A DNA stretch of 64,000 bases, from assembly GCF_000169195.2 (NCBI RefSeq), contig NC_016023.1, forward strand, positions 1,116,001 to 1,180,000. Reading direction: 5' to 3'. Shown in pieces: positions 15,684 through 24,665 of the stretch. Numbering within the stretch: the first letter of the stretch is position 1; the number at the start of each line of letters is the position of its first letter. The notes beneath the pieces were generated by a model. It had not been told where the DNA came from and ran no database searches. It worked only from the letters and a program-made list of their open reading frames with translations. The DNA is from Heyndrickxia coagulans 36D1 (GTDB lineage Bacteria > Bacillota > Bacilli > Bacillales > Bacillaceae_C). The translations under genes were made by a program, and so were the position numbers.

Positions 15684-16141
15684 TGCTGCACAAGCCCCAG
15701 CTCGCGGCAGCGCAAATCAAGTTTCCGGGCAAAATCTTTGCAGGCGGTTTCGATTTCCTCATCCGGGACGACATCCACTTTTAACCCGTCCAAAAGCAGC
15801 TCGCACCCCTGCTTTTTCAATGCTTCCTCCATCGTATCCACCGCGGTGGCGAAATGCTCGTAAAAAGAGTCGCCGGCGCCAAACACCGCACCTTTTTTGC
15901 CGGTTAAATCGACTTCCGGAAGTTCCTCATAAAAATCGATCATCTCATCCCAAAGATCGCCCTCGTCCCATGTATTTGCGCCGATCAGAATCAGATCATA
16001 ACCGGTAAGTTCATGCGCGCTTGTATTGGTTGATTCTGCTATATCAACGGCATAACCCGCTTCTGTCAGGGCTGCCGCAATTTGTTCTGCCATAAATTCG
16101 GTTGTACCTGTCATGGTTGAATACACAATGATCGTTTTCAT
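15680..16141 (-). CDS. Flavodoxin
   Basis: Short-chain flavodoxin of 153 residues, an FMN electron carrier of the YkuN/YkuP type. The phosphate-binding loop is YSTMTGTTE (residues 7-15), and the flavin-stacking loops are GANTWDEGDLWDEM (Trp) and GAGDSFYEHF (Tyr). It is acidic, as expected. It is the first gene of a two-gene unit with the UvrC-like gene, overlapping by four bases. Partners cannot be deduced from the sequence; bacterial flavodoxins commonly serve desaturases, biotin synthesis or nitric oxide synthase in Bacillus. Confidence 0.85.
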   Translation of the reverse strand: MKTIIVYSTMTGTTEFMAEQIAAALTEAGYAVDIAESTNTSAHELTGYDLILIGANTWDEGDLWDEMIDFYEELPEVDLTGKKGAVFGAGDSFYEHFATAVDTMEEALKKQGCELLLDGLKVDVVPDEEIETACKDFARKLDLRCRELGLVQQ

Positions 16142-16456
16142 CTTTTTTCACTCCGATCTGTTGAATTCCCCCTCCCTTTATTCTATATCAATTGTGAAAA
16201 TCTGCATTTGATCTGCATCAAGTTTAGATACCAACTGAAAATTTCCATGCGGACCGGCGGGCATATCTCTCAGACTATGAAAAAGTTGAAATCGAAAATA
16301 TTTTACTTTCCCGCAACAAAATGGCCATTTTTTAAAGGAATTTCCTTATTGTTTGATTAATAATGATAGATGAAGAATTGGTAAAAATGTGATGGAAAAA
16401 GATGGACAGGCATTACGCGGATTGGTAAAAAGTGTTAATAAAAAGGGGGCCGGGTC

Positions 16457-16549
16457 ATGAAAAAAAGTACAAAAATTATGTTGTTTACAATTATTGGAAT
16501 ACTATTGTTCCTTTGGGTTGTTGGCATAATAAGCTTCTACTCAATATGA
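16457..16549 (+). CDS. Single-span membrane peptide (30 aa)
   Basis: Thirty codons starting MKKSTKIMLF and ending SFYSI, with one hydrophobic helix (TIIGILLFLWVVGIIS) after a basic N-terminus. A strong purine tract (AAAAGGGGGCCGGG) precedes the ATG at suitable distance. The composition resembles small membrane peptides and type I toxins, but no antisense RNA is evident and function is unknown. An imperfect hairpin with arms AGCCTCGAAAC and GTTTTGAGGCT follows at 16580-16632. Confidence 0.5.
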   Translation: MKKSTKIMLFTIIGILLFLWVVGIISFYSI

Positions 16550-16770
16550 GTACAATTAAGAAAGAATCAAAGAGTAAAAAGCCTCGAAACAGCTTAAGAG
16601 CCTTTCTTTAGACCTCTAGCCGTTTTGAGGCTCCACACTTAACGGAGGTAAAGCTCTTGGAGCGTCTGGGGAGATCCGATCCAGTTTTATACCACCTGAA
16701 ACTTCCCATTCCGGATCGATGGAACGCTTGTATGCAGATAAGTGGAAAAAATAGGAATACATTCTCTTCC

Positions 16771-16799
16771 TTGACAACCCCTGTTCGATCAACTATGAT
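16771..16799 (+). promoter_or_regulatory. Sigma-A promoter of the gluconate locus
   Basis: TTGACA (16771-16776), a 17-bp spacer and TATGAT (16794-16799), close to perfect consensus. The predicted transcription start is near 16806, so the cre-like site and the GntR operator lie within the transcribed leader of the 6-phosphogluconate dehydrogenase gene. Confidence 0.7.
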
Positions 16800-16837
16800 G
16801 GATTTGAAAACGAAAACATTTTACTTTTTCATAAAAA

Positions 16838-16851
16838 AGAAAGCGCTCACG
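16838..16851 (+). promoter_or_regulatory. Candidate CcpA (cre) site
   Basis: AGAAAGCGCTCACG matches the core of the catabolite-responsive element TGAAAGCGCTWWCA except at the ends. It lies about 30 bp downstream of the predicted start of transcription, where CcpA can block elongation. Carbon catabolite control of gluconate genes is normal in Bacillus. Confidence 0.5.
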
Positions 16852-16856
16852 ATTCA

Positions 16857-16870
16857 ACTTGTCGACAAGT
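16857..16870 (+). promoter_or_regulatory. GntR operator 1
   Basis: Perfect 14-bp palindrome ACTTGTCGACAAGT followed by ATAC. It strongly resembles the B. subtilis GntR operator (ATACTTGTATACAAGTAT) with CG instead of TA at the centre. A second copy with one mismatch precedes gntK at 18654. Confidence 0.75.
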
Positions 16871-16908
16871 ATACTAATCTTACAATCTTATGAAGAGGAG
16901 GATCTCTT

Positions 16909-17817
16909 ATGGAAATCGGGATCGTTGGACTTGGAAAAATGGGGTTGAATTTATCACTCAATATGCTGGATCATCAAGTGGATGTAAAGGCGTATGACAC
17001 TTCCAGAGATGCAACCGCACAGTTGTCATCCCTTGATTCACGGGCAAAATGCTTTCCTTCATTGGAAGCGCTGGTCCAAAATCTTGAAGTCCCGAGAAAA
17101 GTTTGGGTGATGGTGCCGTCCGGGGAACCGACAAACGAAACCATTCACAAGCTCAGCAACTTGCTCAGCGCCGGCGATATTGTAATTGACGGCGGCAACT
17201 CTCATTATACCGATTCATGCAGGCATTATACTTTGCTTCAAAACAAAGGCATCCATTTTCTTGATGTCGGCACGTCCGGCGGGATCAGCGGAGCCCGGAA
17301 TGGCGCCTGCCTGATGATCGGGGGAGACAAGCCGGTATTTGATCAGTTGGAGCCCCTTTTTGAAAAAATTTCAGAAAAAGACGGGTATTTATACACCGGA
17401 AAACCGGGAAGCGGCCATTTCCTCAAAATGGTGCATAACGGTATTGAATACGGCATGATGGAAGCATTGGCTGAAGGATTTGAAATTCTCGAGAAAAGCC
17501 CGTATGACTACGACAACCAGGCTGTTGCAAAAGTGTGGAACAACGGATCCGTCATTCGCAGCTGGCTTGTTGAACTATTGGAAGATGCATTTTCAAAAGA
17601 CGCCCATCTCGATGAAATCAGTGGTGTCATGGCATCATCCGGCGAAGGCAAATGGACGGTTGAAACCGCACTTGATTTGCAAGCATCCATACCGGTCATT
17701 GCCTTATCCTTAATGAACCGGTACCGTTCCCTTGAAAAAGATACTTTTACCGGCAAAGTCGTTGCCGCACTCCGGAATGAATTTGGCGGACATGCAGTGA
17801 CCCGGTCCGGCCAGTAA
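16909..17817 (+). CDS. 6-phosphogluconate dehydrogenase, NAD-type short form
   Basis: Decarboxylates 6-phosphogluconate to ribulose 5-phosphate. At 302 residues it is the short YqeC/GntZ-like form, usually NAD-dependent, not the 470-residue NADP enzyme. The N-terminal Rossmann motif is GIVGLGKMG. Next come the substrate loop DVGTSGGISGARNG and the catalytic GHFLKMVHNGIEYG helix with its Lys and Asn. GAGGAGG lies ahead of the ATG. As first gene of the gluconate locus it receives the product of the downstream gluconokinase. Confidence 0.85.
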   Translation: MEIGIVGLGKMGLNLSLNMLDHQVDVKAYDTSRDATAQLSSLDSRAKCFPSLEALVQNLEVPRKVWVMVPSGEPTNETIHKLSNLLSAGDIVIDGGNSHYTDSCRHYTLLQNKGIHFLDVGTSGGISGARNGACLMIGGDKPVFDQLEPLFEKISEKDGYLYTGKPGSGHFLKMVHNGIEYGMMEALAEGFEILEKSPYDYDNQAVAKVWNNGSVIRSWLVELLEDAFSKDAHLDEISGVMASSGEGKWTVETALDLQASIPVIALSLMNRYRSLEKDTFTGKVVAALRNEFGGHAVTRSGQ

Positions 17818-17877
17818 GCCGCCTGAAACGGAGACAGGCTTTTCGGGATCAAATTTACACGAACGGGAGTTTTGAAT

Positions 17878-18570
17878 ATGCTGCAGTTCCCTGAACAATG
17901 GATGAAAAATGCTTCTCTTGGCGAGCAGATCGCAAATGAATTGCGCCTGCTGATCCTTACAAATGAAATCAAGCCTGGTGACATCATTTCCGAAAACCAG
18001 ATTGCCCGGAAATACGGGACGAGCCGTTCGCCGGTCCGTGATGCATTGAAAGCCCTTGCCAACGACGGTCTTATTCAATTGGAAAGAATGGGCGCCCGCG
18101 TACTGGGAATGGGACTGACAGATATTCATGAACTGTACGACGTACGTGAAATGATTGAGATTTTTGCGCAGCAAAGAGTGTCTGCTGCTCCTCAGGAACA
18201 GTTGATCCAATTCCTGAACGAGACGATCGATAAAATGAAGATTGCAGCAAAATACGAGAATCACAGCGATTTCGCCTATTACGATTTTTCTTTCCATGAT
18301 CGGATCATCCGCCATGCCGGCCATAAACGGATCTTGAATCTTTGGAATGGCATGAAGTCCTTGATCATGGCCGTACTCCTCGTGACAACGGAACATGTTT
18401 TTGCCCACGGCCCTGACCATCTGGCATGGGTCATTGAAAAACACCGGAAAATCGTAAACAGCCTTTTAACCGGAAATGAAGAAAACGTGGAACAATCTGT
18501 TTCTGCTTATTTTAAAGACTCAAAAAGAACACTCGATAAATCTTTTCCGGCAGAGGGAAAAACGGAGTAG
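17878..18570 (+). CDS. gntR: Gluconate operon repressor GntR (FCD subfamily)
   Basis: A 231-residue GntR-family regulator. It has an N-terminal winged HTH (GEQIANELRLLILTNEIKPGD, then SENQIARKYGTSRSPVRDALKAL) and a C-terminal FCD ligand domain with metal-binding histidines (FHDRIIRHAGH, EKHRKI). Gluconate is the likely inducer. The ATG at 17878 has GGGAG eight bases upstream; an in-frame TTG at 17872 is less likely. Two palindromes ACTTGTCGACAAGT flank the gene, one before gnd-like and one before gntK, and are its probable operators, giving autoregulation. Confidence 0.88.
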   Translation: MLQFPEQWMKNASLGEQIANELRLLILTNEIKPGDIISENQIARKYGTSRSPVRDALKALANDGLIQLERMGARVLGMGLTDIHELYDVREMIEIFAQQRVSAAPQEQLIQFLNETIDKMKIAAKYENHSDFAYYDFSFHDRIIRHAGHKRILNLWNGMKSLIMAVLLVTTEHVFAHGPDHLAWVIEKHRKIVNSLLTGNEENVEQSVSAYFKDSKRTLDKSFPAEGKTE

Positions 18571-18653
18571 GCGCAGCCTGCCTGGCACAGGGTTTTATGT
18601 TTCCATTTCTTTTCGGCAATCTGGCCCGGCGGCATCACTTTTTATTACATTCA

Positions 18654-18667
18654 AGTTGTCGACAAGT
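18654..18667 (+). promoter_or_regulatory. GntR operator 2
   Basis: AGTTGTCGACAAGT, one base off the perfect palindrome at 16857, located 54 bp upstream of the gntK start. It suggests gntK and gntP have their own GntR-controlled promoter. A clear -35/-10 pair was not identified here. Confidence 0.65.
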
Positions 18668-18720
18668 ATTCAATGAATTTGCTACGTTCGCTTTAACATA
18701 CTAAAAAGGAGGCTTTTACG

Positions 18721-20277
18721 ATGCATGACGCCTGTATGATAGGGGTTGATATCGGCACAACCAGCACCAAAGCTGTGCTTTACAAAACCGATGGAACCAT
18801 CATCGCAAATGCCAATCAAGGTTATCCGTTGTATACGCCGGATGCATTTACTGCAGAACAGGATCCGGAGCAGATTTTCCAAGCTGTCCTTCATGCCATT
18901 CAGGCTGTTACAGAGAAGAGCGGTCAAAGCCCCGAAACAATCCGGTTTGTCAGCTTCAGCTGCGCCATGCACAGTGTCATCCCTGTAGACCGGGAAGGCA
19001 AACCGCTTATGCGCTGCATCACCTGGGCGGATAACCGGAGCATCGGCTGGTGCCGCAAACTGAAAGAAGAATTGGGTGGCCATGAAATCTATATGCGGAC
19101 GGGGACGCCGATCCATCCGATGTCCCCATTGCCAAAACTGATGTGGCTGCGGCATGAAAGGCCTGAAATCTTTCAAAAAGCAGCAAAATTTATTTCGATT
19201 AAAGAATATGTTTTTTACCGTTTGTTCCATCAATACGTTGTCGATTATTCCATTGCCTCCTGCACCGGTCTGATGAGAATGGACACCTTGTCCTGGGATG
19301 AAGAAGCATTAAAACTGGCCGGATTAACAGCGGACCGGTTATCCAAACCTGTTCCGACCACACAGATCATGAGCGGGCTTGATCCCCAATATGCAGACCA
19401 AATGGGGTTGGGCAAAGATACGCCATTTGTGCTCGGCGCAAGCGACGGTGTGCTTTCAAATCTCGGCGTGGACGCGATTGATCCGGGCGTTGTTGCGGTC
19501 ACCATCGGCACAAGCGGCGCGATCCGGACCGTACTGGACCATCCTGCTGCTGATCCAAAAGGCAGGCTTTTCTGCTATGAATTGACGGAAGATAAATGGG
19601 TGGTAGGCGGGCCTGTCAATAACGGAGGCGGCATATTGAGATGGGCAAGGGATGAATTTGCAGCTTCCGAGGTTGAAACGGCAAAGCGGCTTGGCATCAG
19701 CCCTTATGATGTGCTGACAAGAATGGCATCGCGTGTGAAGCCGGGTGCGGACGGGTTAATTTTTCAGCCGTATTTCAGCGGTGAACGCGCACCGTTGTGG
19801 AACCCGAATGCCCGGGGCGCCTTCTTCGGCCTCACTCTGCATCATGAAAAACAACATATGATCCGGGCCGTGTTGGAGGGCATTATTTACAACCTTTACA
19901 GTGTCATGCTGGCCATGAAGGAAAGAACCGGAGAACCGGCACGGATCCAGGCAACCGGGGGATTTGCCCGTTCACCGCTTTGGCGCCAGATGATGGCAGA
20001 TATTTTCAATCAGCCGGTCAATGTCCCGGAAAGTTTTGAAAGTTCCTGCCTGGGGGCGGCTGTACTTGGCTTGTATGCGGTAGGAGAAGCGGACAGCCTG
20101 GATGTCGTTTCCACAATGGTTGGTTCTGTACACAGCCATCAGCCGATCCCGGAAAACGTGGCGGTTTATGAGCAGCTATTCCCGATCTTCATCCGCCTTT
20201 CGCGCAAACTGAACGATGAATGGAACGATATTGCTGCTTTTCAACAATCGCAATTTGGAACAGACGCGGAAAAATGA
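18721..20277 (+). CDS. gntK: Gluconokinase GntK
   Basis: FGGY-family carbohydrate kinase of 518 residues that phosphorylates gluconate. The N-terminal phosphate-binding loop is GVDIGTTSTKAVLY, the second domain begins near VAVTIGTSGAIRT, and the adenosine site is ATGGFARSPLWRQMMADIF. The length and the neighbouring gntR, gntP and 6-phosphogluconate dehydrogenase favour gluconate over xylulose or glycerol. AAGGAGG lies 8 bases before the ATG. After the stop, 400 bp without a gene separate it from gntP. Confidence 0.9.
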   Translation: MHDACMIGVDIGTTSTKAVLYKTDGTIIANANQGYPLYTPDAFTAEQDPEQIFQAVLHAIQAVTEKSGQSPETIRFVSFSCAMHSVIPVDREGKPLMRCITWADNRSIGWCRKLKEELGGHEIYMRTGTPIHPMSPLPKLMWLRHERPEIFQKAAKFISIKEYVFYRLFHQYVVDYSIASCTGLMRMDTLSWDEEALKLAGLTADRLSKPVPTTQIMSGLDPQYADQMGLGKDTPFVLGASDGVLSNLGVDAIDPGVVAVTIGTSGAIRTVLDHPAADPKGRLFCYELTEDKWVVGGPVNNGGGILRWARDEFAASEVETAKRLGISPYDVLTRMASRVKPGADGLIFQPYFSGERAPLWNPNARGAFFGLTLHHEKQHMIRAVLEGIIYNLYSVMLAMKERTGEPARIQATGGFARSPLWRQMMADIFNQPVNVPESFESSCLGAAVLGLYAVGEADSLDVVSTMVGSVHSHQPIPENVAVYEQLFPIFIRLSRKLNDEWNDIAAFQQSQFGTDAEK

Positions 20278-20678
20278 ACGATATAAGCTGAATTTGAGTT
20301 TTTATATCAAACCCGAGCACCCATGCATGATGCCTATTTTTACAGCAGGCAACAGTACTGCGATATTTATACAGGTATTGGCCGCGGCTTGAATATCCGT
20401 TAAAACGAATGCGAGGCAAGCATGAGCCGCGATTTGAAGCATACATTGCCTGACGCCAGCCGCGTTTTAAAGCCGCAGATGAATGCCGGCTCTAGCCGGG
20501 TATTTTCGCCGTTTGAACCGGGAATGCTTTTTAGCCGGTTCCAAAAAACAAGCCCTATTTATACATCAGCGGTGTTGCGGCCGGGGGAAAGGCCTCCTGT
20601 TTTGCATCAACGGATAAGAGGCCATTCGCTTCATCAGCAATCGTACTCTTAAAATTATTAAAGAAAGCAGTGATTTTC
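20278..20678. other. Intergenic region gntK-gntP with dispersed repeat
   Basis: About 400 bp. The left part (about 20290-20376) is a diverged copy of sequence at 26881-26968: both contain GAGCACCCAT or AAGCACCCAT, GCATGAT and TTTTACAGCAGGCAACAG in the same order. The rest shows nothing recognisable. A 76-codon frame at 20422 has no ribosome site and an implausible composition. Confidence 0.5.
20290..20376 (+). repeat. Dispersed repeat R, copy 1
   Basis: About 85 bp with roughly 70 percent identity by eye to 26881-26968. The longest shared block is TTTTACAGCAGGCAACAG. No inverted termini or coding capacity are seen. Confidence 0.5.
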
Positions 20679-22007
20679 ATGAGCAGTGCTTATCTCATCA
20701 CGATTACCATCCTTGCCATTGCACTCGTCATTGTCGGGGTCACATGGTTAAAATGGCATGCATTCATCAGTCTGTCGGTTGCAAGTTTGGCTCTTGGCCT
20801 TGCAGCCGGACTGCCAATCACAAAAATTGTGACAGATTATGAACAAGGTGTCGGGGGTATTCTCAGTTCATTGCTGGGGATTCTTGCACTGGGCACCATT
20901 CTAGGAAAAATGATGTCCGAATCAGGCGCCGGTATACAGATTTCAAATTATTTCACCCGGGCATTCGGTGACCGGAATCTTCCATGGGCCACTTTCTTTG
21001 CCGGCTTGATTATCAGTATTCCGGTATTTTTTGAAGTCGGCCTTGTCATTTTACTGCCGCTTGTGATTGCGATCCAAAAAACAACGAAGAAAAATCTTTT
21101 GCTGATTGCGATCCCGATGATTTCTGCTTTATCCATTTCACACGGCATCGTCCCGCCCCATCCGGGAGCAATGGCAGCGATCGGTATTTTTCATGCCGAT
21201 GTGGGGCAGGTTTTGCTTTATTCATTGATTGTCGCTTTGCCGGCCGGTATCATTGGCGGCCCGTTATTTGCTCATTATATTAGTAAAAGGGTAAAACCGG
21301 AAACAGAACCGAAAGTAGTGGCGGCAAATGTTTCGGCAACATCTTATCCGTCTGTCGGGGTTTCCTTTTTTACGATTTTACTGCCAATTATCTTAATGAT
21401 CGGAACGGTTATTGTTCCGTTCGTCCGGATGCCTGTCCAATTGGCCCACTTTTTAAATTTTATCGGAAACCCACTGATTGCATTATTGATTTCAGTGTTT
21501 GTCGCTTATTATTTGCTTGGAACCAGACAGGGCATCGGGCGGAATTTGATCAATAAACTGACCGGGGAGTCCCTCGCTCCTCTTGCCTCGATCATGATGA
21601 TCATCGGTGCAGGCGGGGCATTTAAACAAGTGCTGATTTCCTCTGGTGTCGGTGATGCGATTGCCCAGGTTGCCACGCAATGGCAGCTTTCCCCGCTTGT
21701 CATGGCCTTTGTTGTAGCCGGCCTGATCCGGATCGCAACCGGTTCTGCAACGGTCGCACTGACCACGGCAGCAGGCATCGTCGATCCGATTGTTGTCCAC
21801 ATGACAGGGATCAATCTTCCGCTGTTGGTTATTGCAACCGGCGCGGGATCGCTCATGTTCTCCCATGTCAACGATGCCGGTTTTTGGCTTGTTAAAGAAT
21901 ATCTCGGGCTGTCTGTCAAACAGACGTTTAAAACCTGGACCGTATTGGAAACCTTGTTGTCGTTTGCAGCATTCTTTATTGTCCTGATCATCAATCTGTT
22001 TGTATAA
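20679..22007 (+). CDS. gntP: Gluconate permease GntP
   Basis: Gluconate:H+ symporter of the GntP family, about 442 residues with twelve or more hydrophobic segments. Family features include GVGGILSSLLGILALGTILGKM near the N-terminus, the GIVPPHPGAMAA motif and the C-terminal GSLMFSHVNDAGFW. It imports gluconate for GntK. The ATG at 20679 is preferred since AAAGAAAG is then 11 bases upstream; a GTG at 20670 is too close. It ends the locus at a strong bidirectional terminator. Confidence 0.9.
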   Translation: MSSAYLITITILAIALVIVGVTWLKWHAFISLSVASLALGLAAGLPITKIVTDYEQGVGGILSSLLGILALGTILGKMMSESGAGIQISNYFTRAFGDRNLPWATFFAGLIISIPVFFEVGLVILLPLVIAIQKTTKKNLLLIAIPMISALSISHGIVPPHPGAMAAIGIFHADVGQVLLYSLIVALPAGIIGGPLFAHYISKRVKPETEPKVVAANVSATSYPSVGVSFFTILLPIILMIGTVIVPFVRMPVQLAHFLNFIGNPLIALLISVFVAYYLLGTRQGIGRNLINKLTGESLAPLASIMMIIGAGGAFKQVLISSGVGDAIAQVATQWQLSPLVMAFVVAGLIRIATGSATVALTTAAGIVDPIVVHMTGINLPLLVIATGAGSLMFSHVNDAGFWLVKEYLGLSVKQTFKTWTVLETLLSFAAFFIVLIINLFV

Positions 22008-22045
22008 TCAGGAAAAACACGGGAGGATTCCTCCATGCACAAAAA

Positions 22046-22076
22046 TACCCTGGCGCACATCGCCAGGGTATTTTTT
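22046..22076 (+). terminator. Bidirectional terminator between gntP and treR
   Basis: TACCCTGGCG (22046-22055) and CGCCAGGGTA (22061-22070) form a perfect 10-bp stem with a 5-nt loop and T6 after it. An A run on the other side allows it also to terminate the treR transcript from the minus strand. Confidence 0.9.
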
Positions 22077-22100
22077 GCACTTGGCTTTAAACAAATCCGC

Positions 22101-22820
22101 TTACCGGTGCTCCCGCCTCGCGAAATCGACAAACCGGAATTTGTCCAGCCTGTGGCGCGATTCGGTATATTGCAAAAGGCTTGCATCATCCAAATAAACA
22201 TGGTTCCGGACAACGACGACATGATTGTACTCGCCCATGTCCAGATACTTGTAGTCTTCCTCTGTTGCTTTTTCGACTGTGATTTCTTTTTTCGCAAAGC
22301 TGATCACAAGGCCGAGCGTTTTTTCAAAATACTGGTAAAGCGAGATTTCACAAATATCTCTTGTAATCGACGGGACAAACTTTTTCCGGATGTAATCCTT
22401 ATCCAAAATGATGTTCTCATGGTCAATTTCCCGCGACCGGACCACCTGCCATACTTCTTCTTTTCCGGATATTTTCAACTGCCGGGCCAGGGCATCGTCA
22501 GGTCTAATAAGGACAAGTTCATGGACATTCGTGCGCCATGCCTTCCCTGAGCTTTCCGCAATTTCACGGAAGCTGACAAGGCCCGAAACCGGAAAATCAA
22601 ATTTTTTCACGTCCAGTACAACAGAACCTTTTCCCCGGATTTTTTGAATATAGCCATTTTGGGATAACAGATTGAGGGCTTTCCGGATCGTCTCCCTTGA
22701 AGCCCCGAATTGTTCCGCCAAAATATGCTCGGATGGCAGGAGGCTACCTGCTTCCATTTCCCCGTTTTCGATTTTTTCAGCAAGCTGATGGTAAATCGTG
22801 TAATACTTGTTTTCTTTCAT
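22101..22820 (-). CDS. treR: Trehalose operon repressor TreR
   Basis: GntR-family repressor of 239 residues, HutC/UTRA subfamily. The winged HTH spans about residues 5-70 (LPSEHILAEQFGASRETIRKALNLLSQNGYI); the UTRA effector domain follows, with WQVVRSREIDHENIILDKDYI. Trehalose-6-phosphate is the known inducer of the B. subtilis homologue. It is the last gene of the trehalose operon, 40 bp after treA. Its operators TTGTATATACAA lie at the operon promoter near 26650-26690. Confidence 0.9.
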   Translation of the reverse strand: MKENKYYTIYHQLAEKIENGEMEAGSLLPSEHILAEQFGASRETIRKALNLLSQNGYIQKIRGKGSVVLDVKKFDFPVSGLVSFREIAESSGKAWRTNVHELVLIRPDDALARQLKISGKEEVWQVVRSREIDHENIILDKDYIRKKFVPSITRDICEISLYQYFEKTLGLVISFAKKEITVEKATEEDYKYLDMGEYNHVVVVRNHVYLDDASLLQYTESRHRLDKFRFVDFARREHR

Positions 22821-22860
22821 TTGGGATCACCACTTGTATTGTACCATGGCAAAACCGGCA

Positions 22861-24537
22861 TTACGATTCTGTCAAAAAGTACACAACAGATTCATACGGA
22901 CGCAGAGTGAAAGAATGAAAATCCAGAGGAGAATCGGGATAATTGGAAATCAATATTTCAGCTACCCCGTCCAGTGTACCCGGCAGCTCAAACTGCACCG
23001 GTTCTCCGTAAAAATTATTCACCACCAGCAGCTTGCCGTCTTCACTTGTCCGCAAATAAGCAAAGATTCGCGGATGGTCCGGAAGCAATAGCTGAAAGTC
23101 CCCATCTGTGATGACGTCATACGTTTTTCTTAACTGAATGAGTTTTTGATAATGGTAAAAAACGGAGTTCGGATCTTTCAGCGCTTTTTCTACGTTAATA
23201 TCAGGATAGTTGGAAGCGACTGCAATCCATGGCGTGCCTTCGGTAAACCCGCTGTTTTTCGTACTGTCCCATTGCATCGGCGTACGCGAATTGTCCCTTG
23301 ATTTCCGCATTAATATTTCCATGATTTCCGCATGGCTTTTTCCACGGCTCTGTAAAATGTTGTACATATTAAGGGACTCGACATCCCGGTACTGTTCAAT
23401 CCGGTCAAAATGCGCATTGGTCATGCCGATTTCTTCTCCCTGGTAAATATAAGGCGTTCCCTGCATCATATGGATCACCGTTGCCAGCATTTTCGCCGAT
23501 TCCACCCGGTACTTGCCGTCATCTCCGTATCTTGATACGATTCTCGGCTGGTCGTGGTTGCACCAGAATAAGGCGTTCCAGCCGCCGCCTTTATGCATGC
23601 GCGTCTGCCATGTGGACAGAATCTTTTTCAGTGCTAGAAAATCAAAATCGGCAGCCGTCCACTTGTCGCCGTTTTCGTAATCGACCTTCAAATGATGAAA
23701 CTGAAACACCATGTCCAGCTCACGGGAAGCCGGGTTCGTATAGCGGATGCTGTTTTCAATCGTGGTTGAAGACATTTCCCCGACAGTCATCGCATTATAT
23801 TTTGAAAACACTTTCTCGTTCATTTCATGCAAAAATTCATGGATGCGCGGGCCGTCCGTATAAAATTTGCGCCCGTCGCCCGGCGGGACTGATCCGTCAT
23901 CATCGGGGAAATCCTGGTTTTTGGAAATCAAATTGATGACATCAAGGCGGAAGCCGTCAACCCCTTTTTCAAGCCAAAACTTCATCATGGTGTAGACTGC
24001 TTCCCGGACTTTTTCGTTTTCCCAGTTCAAGTCCGCCTGTGTCACATCAAACAGGTGCAAGTAGTACTGCCCGGTTTTTTCATCGTATTGCCATGCCGGC
24101 CCGCCGAACTTGGAGACCCAGTTGTTCGGTTCTTTCCCGTCTTTCGGGTCCCGCCAAATGTAGTAATCCCTGTACGGGTTGTCTTTCGATGATGCGCTTT
24201 CGATAAACCATCTGTGCGCGGTTGAAGTATGGTTGACAACGATGTCCATCATGATTTTTATATTTCGTGCATGCGCTTCTATAAGCAGTTGCTCAAATAT
24301 TTCCATCGTACCGTACGTCTCATCAATGGCATAGTAGTCGCTGATGTCATACCCGTTATCGCGCTGCGGGGACGGATAAACCGGCGTCAACCAAATGACA
24401 TCGATGCCAAGCTTTTTCAAATAATCTAGTTTCTCAATAATCCCTTCAAGGTCGCCAATGCCATCCCCGTTTGTATCTTTAAAGCTTTTAGGGTAAATTT
24501 GATAGACAACTGCTTTTTTCCACCAAGGTTGTTCCAT
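22861..24537 (-). CDS. treA: Trehalose-6-phosphate hydrolase TreA (TreC)
   Basis: GH13 alpha-phosphotrehalase of 558 residues that splits imported trehalose-6-phosphate into glucose and glucose-6-phosphate. The catalytic barrel motifs are MDIVVNHTS, GFRLDVIN (nucleophile Asp), VGEMSS (acid Glu) and WCNHDQPR. The C-terminal beta domain ends with YESVVYFL. The ATG at 24537 is preceded by GGGAG; the upstream TTG at 24552 would lack a spaced site. It lies between treP and treR, which separates it from oligo-1,6-glucosidases with similar sequence. Confidence 0.92.
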   Translation of the reverse strand: MEQPWWKKAVVYQIYPKSFKDTNGDGIGDLEGIIEKLDYLKKLGIDVIWLTPVYPSPQRDNGYDISDYYAIDETYGTMEIFEQLLIEAHARNIKIMMDIVVNHTSTAHRWFIESASSKDNPYRDYYIWRDPKDGKEPNNWVSKFGGPAWQYDEKTGQYYLHLFDVTQADLNWENEKVREAVYTMMKFWLEKGVDGFRLDVINLISKNQDFPDDDGSVPPGDGRKFYTDGPRIHEFLHEMNEKVFSKYNAMTVGEMSSTTIENSIRYTNPASRELDMVFQFHHLKVDYENGDKWTAADFDFLALKKILSTWQTRMHKGGGWNALFWCNHDQPRIVSRYGDDGKYRVESAKMLATVIHMMQGTPYIYQGEEIGMTNAHFDRIEQYRDVESLNMYNILQSRGKSHAEIMEILMRKSRDNSRTPMQWDSTKNSGFTEGTPWIAVASNYPDINVEKALKDPNSVFYHYQKLIQLRKTYDVITDGDFQLLLPDHPRIFAYLRTSEDGKLLVVNNFYGEPVQFELPGTLDGVAEILISNYPDSPLDFHSFTLRPYESVVYFLTES

Positions 24538-24665
24538 TTTTTCCACTCCCAAATTGCTATCGTCGTAATGCCATGAAGGCTCGAAATATGATTTGGATGT
24601 TAAAGCGATCCAATTTTATATAGCCGGAAAGCGGCCTGCCATTGTACAGTCCGCTTTCCTGTCCT

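Noticed and set aside
16580-16632. Intrinsic terminator after the 30-residue peptide
   Set aside because: The inverted repeat AGCCTCGAAAC/GTTTTGAGGCT has a long loop of about 30 nt and no T run after it, so it was mentioned only as a hairpin.
20422-20652. 76-codon open frame before gntP
   Set aside because: No ribosome site, no recognisable family, low-complexity polar composition; more likely non-coding leader.
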